Positions 60,443 to 64,000 of a stretch of DNA of 64,000 bases are shown in pieces. Source of the stretch: Amycolatopsis thailandensis. GTDB taxonomy: Bacteria; Actinomycetota; Actinomycetes; Mycobacteriales; Pseudonocardiaceae. The stretch lies in NCBI RefSeq assembly GCF_002234405.1, contig NZ_NMQT01000038.1:32481-96480 (forward strand). The letters run 5' to 3'. Numbering within the stretch: the stretch's first letter is position 1; each line of letters starts with the position of its first letter. The position numbers and the translations under genes are program-made. The notes below the pieces were generated by a model. It did no database searches and was not told where the DNA came from. It saw only the letters and a list, made by a program, of their open reading frames with translations.

Positions 60443-61795
60443 GTGCGAGGAAACTGGTTGCTCCGATCTAGCCTGGCGATCGCGACGGTCACCGCGACCC
60501 TGATCGCCACCGGCCTGCCCGCCGCCGCGTGCGGCGAGGAGGACAAGCCGGCGAGTGAGAAGGTCCGGGTCTCGGGCGCACCCGGCGCGGTGAAGAACGT
60601 CAAGGCCGTCGGCAACGTGCCCGACGCGCAGGGCGCCATCGCCATGGGCTTCCTCCAGTACGGCCACCGCGACGTCATGGCGGTTTCCGGCGAGTTCGGC
60701 CTGAAGGTCTACGACCTCACCAAGAACCCCGCCGCGCCGAAGCTGATCGGCGAGGTCAGCCTGCCGGGCCTGTGGGAGACCGAGGACACCGAGGTCGACG
60801 TCAAGCGCAAGCTCGTCTTCCTCGCGCGCGACCCGCGGGCCTACGGCGGCACCACGCAGACCGGCGAGTCCGGCATCTACATCATCGACCTGAAGAACCC
60901 GGAAAAGCCGGCCATCCTGAGCTACACCAAGGTGCCCGCCGGTCACACGACCAGCTGTGTCGACGACTGCCGGTACCTGTGGACCGGCGGTCCGGCCAAG
61001 GCCGCGAACCAGCCCGCCGACTGGGGCGGCCGCCCGATCTGGGTGACCGACATCCGCGATCCGCGCAACCCCAAGACGGCCCCGGACCCGATCGAACTCG
61101 CGCGCAACGACGGCAAGACCGACTACGTGCACGACGTCCAGGTCGACGACGAGGGTGTGGCGTGGGTGTCCGGCCGTGGTGGTGTCCGCGGCTACTGGAC
61201 CAGCGGGTATCACCGCGATCCGGTACAGGGCAAGGTCCGCCGCGCGACCGCGTTCAGCCCGGTGCCCTACGCGGGCGGCGGGATCGAGGAGACGGCGGCG
61301 CCGTCGAAGTTCATGCACAACAGCTTCCACCCGTCGGGACACCGTTCGGCCGACGGCGCGGACTCGAACCGCTGGCGCGGCCGCGACCTCATCTACGCCA
61401 CCGAAGAGAGCTTCCTCGACGGTTGCGTCGGTGACGGCGTGCTGACGATCTCGTCGTTGCAGAACTCGTACAACGGCGAAGGCTGGCGTTCGACGCCGGA
61501 GAAGCCGTTCCGCCTCAAGTCCGTCGGCACCTGGAGCGTCGCCGGGCAGGAAGGCAGCGACCCGACGACAGGCGACTGCTCCGCGCACTACTTCGACGTC
61601 CGCGGCAAGGTCCTCGTGCAGTCGTTCTACACGCAAGGCACGCGGTTCCTCGACGTCAGCGACCCGACCGACCCGAAGCAGATCGCCTACTTCCGCCCGG
61701 CCGACGCCTCCGCGTGGGCGCCGTACTGGCACAAGGGTTACGTCTATGTCGCCGACAACACTCGCGGAATCGACATCCTGAAGCTCACCGCCTGA
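60443..61795 (+). CDS. Secreted LVIVD-repeat beta-propeller protein
   Basis: A 450-residue exported protein: signal peptide (LLRSSLAIATVTATLIATGLPAAACG), then repeated blades of the LVIVD type: RDVMAVSGEFGLKVYDLTKNPAAPKLIGEVSLPG, SGIYIIDLKNPEKPAILSYTKV, PIWVTDIRDPRNPKTAPDPIELA and GTRFLDVSDPTDPKQIAYFRP with YVYVADNTRGIDILKL at the end. Four Cys in the middle may form disulfides. Its ligand and role are unknown. GTG 60443 follows GGGAGG. It is divergent from the peptide-binding lipoprotein and followed 14 bases later by a small lipoprotein gene. Confidence 0.88.
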   Translation: MRGNWLLRSSLAIATVTATLIATGLPAAACGEEDKPASEKVRVSGAPGAVKNVKAVGNVPDAQGAIAMGFLQYGHRDVMAVSGEFGLKVYDLTKNPAAPKLIGEVSLPGLWETEDTEVDVKRKLVFLARDPRAYGGTTQTGESGIYIIDLKNPEKPAILSYTKVPAGHTTSCVDDCRYLWTGGPAKAANQPADWGGRPIWVTDIRDPRNPKTAPDPIELARNDGKTDYVHDVQVDDEGVAWVSGRGGVRGYWTSGYHRDPVQGKVRRATAFSPVPYAGGGIEETAAPSKFMHNSFHPSGHRSADGADSNRWRGRDLIYATEESFLDGCVGDGVLTISSLQNSYNGEGWRSTPEKPFRLKSVGTWSVAGQEGSDPTTGDCSAHYFDVRGKVLVQSFYTQGTRFLDVSDPTDPKQIAYFRPADASAWAPYWHKGYVYVADNTRGIDILKLTA

Positions 61796-61809
61796 GTCAA
61801 GATGTCCCC

Positions 61810-62247
61810 ATGCGCACCATGGGGAAGACGTCGGTGATCACGGCCGCGGTCATGCTGATCGCGGCCTGTGACCCGGCACCGCCGGAAGAAGCGGCCGTCC
61901 ACACCGATCCGGCGCCGGTCGCCGAGACGTTCCCGGAAGTCGGCGAGATCGTCGAAGCGTCCTGGGTCGAGGAGAAGATGGGCGCCTCCGAAGGCCGCGT
62001 CGCGGCGCCCGGGCCGACCGACTACCGGTTGTCCGCCTTGGTGAAGCTGCGTATCGACGCCGTTTCGAAGGTGATGAGCGGCTACGAATGTCATGCCGGT
62101 ACCCCGGCGGCGCCGGAGCGGCTCAAGGCACTTCTGCCGTCCGGTGTCTCGTGGCTTTCCTGCGCACTGCCCGCGAACGGCAAGGCGCGGACCGCGTTCG
62201 TATCCGCCGGTTCCGAAAAGGCGTTCCTGACCTCGACAACCATGTAA
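61810..62247 (+). CDS. Small lipoprotein, function unknown
   Basis: A 145-residue protein with a lipobox in VITAAVMLIAAC, a short Pro/Ala/Glu linker and a compact domain (GEIVEASWVEEKMGASEGRVAAPGPTDYRLSALVKL...). It contains two later Cys (YECHAGTP and WLSCALP) that could pair. It probably is co-transcribed with the LVIVD gene. No family recognised. Confidence 0.75.
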   Translation: MRTMGKTSVITAAVMLIAACDPAPPEEAAVHTDPAPVAETFPEVGEIVEASWVEEKMGASEGRVAAPGPTDYRLSALVKLRIDAVSKVMSGYECHAGTPAAPERLKALLPSGVSWLSCALPANGKARTAFVSAGSEKAFLTSTTM

Positions 62248-62314
62248 CAAAACCGGGACGGAACTGTCGAGCGACCATCACGGAAGCCGCATGATCCGTT
62301 CCTAGCTTGGCGCC

Positions 62315-63406
62315 ATGGCCACCTTGCTGGAACGAGCCCCGGCTCCCGTCGCCGAGACGACGCCGCGGCGAAGCGTCACGGCGCTGTTCGCGATCGCCGT
62401 CCTCGTCGCCGGATACACCGGATTCCGATTGCCGGGGGAATGGGCGGCGACCCTGCAGGCCGTGTCCCTGACCGACGGTTTCCACCGGCGGTTCCTCGTC
62501 GGCACGTTCCTCAAGCCGTTCGGGCACGACTACGCGGTCTTCGCGGTCGCGAGTTTCGCCGTCCTCGGCGCGGTGCTGGCGGTCGTGACGCTCGCCTTCT
62601 TCAACAGCCGCACCGAAAGCCGGCGGTGGTTGATCATCGGCTGGCTCCTGCTGCCGACCGGCGGCTACCTGTTCCACGAGGTCGGCTACTTCGACCAGGT
62701 GCTGTACCTGCTGCTGTCCGGCGCGCTGTGGGCGGTGCACCGGAACCGGCCGGTGGCCGCGAGCGCGGTGATGGCGCTTTCGGTGACGGTGCACGAGATC
62801 GCGCTGCTCACGGTGCTCCCGGTGTTCGGTTTCGCCTTGCTGCGGAAGGTGCCGTTCCGGCGCGCGTGCGCACTGCTCGCTCCGGCCGCGTTGCTCGGTG
62901 CGGTGATCCTCGCGTTGCCTCCCGCCGGCACTGGCGCCGTCGAGGGTCTCCGCCGAGAGCTGTCCACGGCGGACTTCGGCTACCGGGTCGACGCGCTGAA
63001 CCTGTTCGGGCGCACCCAGGCCGAGAGCTGGCAGCTGTACTCGATCACCAATGTGCTGCTGTACCTGTCGCCGATCCTGCTCGTGGTGGCCGGCGGCTTC
63101 CTCTACCTGCACCGCCCGACGCTCGCGGCGGCGGTGCCCGTCGCGGCGATCACGGCACCGGCGCTGCTCGCGTTCGGTGGCTGGGACGACGCTCGCTGGG
63201 GATTCCTGCTGGTGACCAACTTCTTCGTGGTGCTGTGGCTCTGGCTCGGCCGCCGTGAACTGAAGCTCCCGCAGGTGGCCGCGCTGGCCGGGTTGTTCCT
63301 GATCCTCACGCACGTCCCGATGCCGTACTTCGACGGCTACGGGCCGCGCTGGCTCACGCTGGTGACTCCCGTGGAAGGCTTCCCCCAAGATCGAAAGGCG
63401 CACTGA
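62315..63406 (+). CDS. Polytopic membrane protein
   Basis: A 363-residue protein with about nine hydrophobic segments, among them ALFAIAVLVAGYTGF, VFAVASFAVLGAVLAVVTLAFF, WLIIGWLLLPTGGYLF, VAASAVMALSVTVHEIALLTVLPVFGFALL, ALLAPAALLGAVILALPPA and VLLYLSPILLVVAGGFLYL. A conserved-looking SVTVHEIALLTVLP carries a His-Glu inside the membrane. It has no assigned function; a glycosyltransferase-like or transport role cannot be told. ATG 62315 lies six bases after TAGCTT (62303-62308). Confidence 0.7.
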   Translation: MATLLERAPAPVAETTPRRSVTALFAIAVLVAGYTGFRLPGEWAATLQAVSLTDGFHRRFLVGTFLKPFGHDYAVFAVASFAVLGAVLAVVTLAFFNSRTESRRWLIIGWLLLPTGGYLFHEVGYFDQVLYLLLSGALWAVHRNRPVAASAVMALSVTVHEIALLTVLPVFGFALLRKVPFRRACALLAPAALLGAVILALPPAGTGAVEGLRRELSTADFGYRVDALNLFGRTQAESWQLYSITNVLLYLSPILLVVAGGFLYLHRPTLAAAVPVAAITAPALLAFGGWDDARWGFLLVTNFFVVLWLWLGRRELKLPQVAALAGLFLILTHVPMPYFDGYGPRWLTLVTPVEGFPQDRKAH

Positions 63407-63418
63407 TCGTGCAGGGCC

Positions 63419-63964
63419 CTAGTGCTTGAGCTCGGCGTTCCAAGCCGTCAGCGTCAGCTTGCCGGTGGTCCCGAGGTCGGTGTCGACCGTGATCCGCTGC
63501 TCCGGGTCGCCCTTGGCGGCCGCGACGGTCACGTAGGCGCCCGCCTCCGGCGAACCCGCGGTGACCGTGTTCGACCACGAGACCACCGACAGCAGCGTCC
63601 CGCCGGGCCGCACCGTCTGCGGGCTGACGCCGGGATCGATCGCCATATACGACGTGCCGTGCTCAACCTCGACGGCCATCTGCCGCTTTTCCTTGTCCAG
63701 CAAGCGGACTTCGGGATAGCCGGTGAGCGTGCGCGGCGCCGTCCCGCAGTTGGTCAACGTGAGCACGACCGCGCGGTGCCCGAGCGCGGCCTCGACCGGC
63801 CCGGACTTCACCGTCACCCCGGTGCCGAGACAACCCGCGGGTTCGACCGTCCCCGGCTCCGGTGTGTGGATGGCCGGGATCGGCGGCGGTGGTGGCGGGG
63901 GCGTAGTGCACCCCGCCACCACCAGCGCCGTCCCCGCCAACGTCAAGATCGCTTTTCCCAGCAC
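63419..63964 (-). CDS. DUF4232-domain lipoprotein
   Basis: A 181-residue lipoprotein: lipobox in TALVVAGC, a Pro-rich linker (CTTPPPPPPPIP) and the DUF4232 beta-sandwich. Its features are CLGTGVTVKSGPVEAALGHRAVVLTLTNCGTAPRTLTGYPEVRLLD, with the Cys pair that usually bonds, then AYVTVAAAKGDPEQ. Function unknown; such proteins are exported and common in actinobacteria. GTG 63964 lies six bases after TACGGT (minus strand, 63971-63976), immediately past the stop codon of the next gene upstream. Confidence 0.85.
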   Translation of the reverse strand: MLGKAILTLAGTALVVAGCTTPPPPPPPIPAIHTPEPGTVEPAGCLGTGVTVKSGPVEAALGHRAVVLTLTNCGTAPRTLTGYPEVRLLDKEKRQMAVEVEHGTSYMAIDPGVSPQTVRPGGTLLSVVSWSNTVTAGSPEAGAYVTVAAAKGDPEQRITVDTDLGTTGKLTLTAWNAELKH

Positions 63965-63976
63965 GGCTGAACCGTA

Positions 63977-64000
63977 CTAGGCGAGCAACTCCTGCCAGAG
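63977..64000 (-). CDS. C-terminal fragment of a leftward gene (LWQELLA)
   Basis: The minus strand reads CTC TGG CAG GAG TTG CTC GCC TAG to a stop at 63977. Only seven residues are visible. The gene lies beyond the window edge, and no family can be given. The reading is plausible because the -10 of the DUF4232 gene begins right after this stop. Confidence 0.3.
   Translation of the reverse strand, partial: LWQELLA

Overview
The window is high-GC DNA (about 70 percent by eye) from an actinobacterium, most likely Amycolatopsis or a close member of the Pseudonocardiaceae. This rests on the codon usage, the many overlapping ATGA/GTGA gene junctions, the frequent leaderless starts, a DUF5302 protein and an AMED_5909-type small protein. 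It reads as chromosomal. There are no rRNA or tRNA genes, no CRISPR array and no intact insertion sequence.

Layout. 1-4.3 kb: a truncated SMP-30-like gene, a VOC protein divergent from a WYL regulator, a DUF222/HNH nuclease behind a perfect SOS box, then pseudogene rubble (IS30-type transposase remnant and a secreted HAF-repeat protein with several frameshifts). 4.4-11 kb: a compact tryptophan/kynurenine divergon. PaaX regulator, tryptophan 2,3-dioxygenase and kynureninase read right; a creatininase-family amidohydrolase, a benzoate/anthranilate-type CoA ligase, an SDR and a crotonase read left; all are translationally coupled. 11-19.5 kb: valine dehydrogenase, DUF5302, a tandem HxlR regulator divergent from a carotenoid oxygenase, a thiolase, an alpha/beta hydrolase and two TetR regulators. 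19.7-24.1 kb: a response regulator and histidine kinase in the same orientation, separated by an oppositely oriented three-gene ABC cassette whose ATPases are both degenerate. 24.2-33 kb: an Lnt-like N-acyltransferase, a LacI-controlled DUF993/TIM-barrel pair, a prolyl aminopeptidase fused in frame to an F420-type nitroreductase domain, an acyltransferase and a dihydrolipoyl dehydrogenase. 33.1-36.05 kb: an XRE regulator and a NUDIX hydrolase, then an AT-rich island with a ComEC-like metallo-beta-lactamase and a four-helix membrane protein. 36.8-43.7 kb: PH-domain protein, lipoprotein, FHA protein, AlkZ-type glycosylase plus epoxide hydrolase divergent from a second WYL regulator, GNAT and quinone oxidoreductase. 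44-55.2 kb: a pstCABS operon with a membrane-anchored PstS, divergent from a large secreted PstS-like protein coupled to a sortase-fold protein without catalytic residues, then a subtilase-like protease and another secreted PstS-like protein. 55.4-64 kb: YegP-like protein, two SDR-type reductases, LysR regulator, peptide-binding lipoprotein, LVIVD beta-propeller protein, lipoproteins and membrane proteins.

Regulatory DNA is unusually readable. Many genes start 6-7 nt after a TANNNT box (leaderless). The two WYL paralogues each sit beside the same inverted repeat, GCGGA-N9-TCCGC. Convergent gene ends carry long, often perfect palindromes that fall into a few sequence families.
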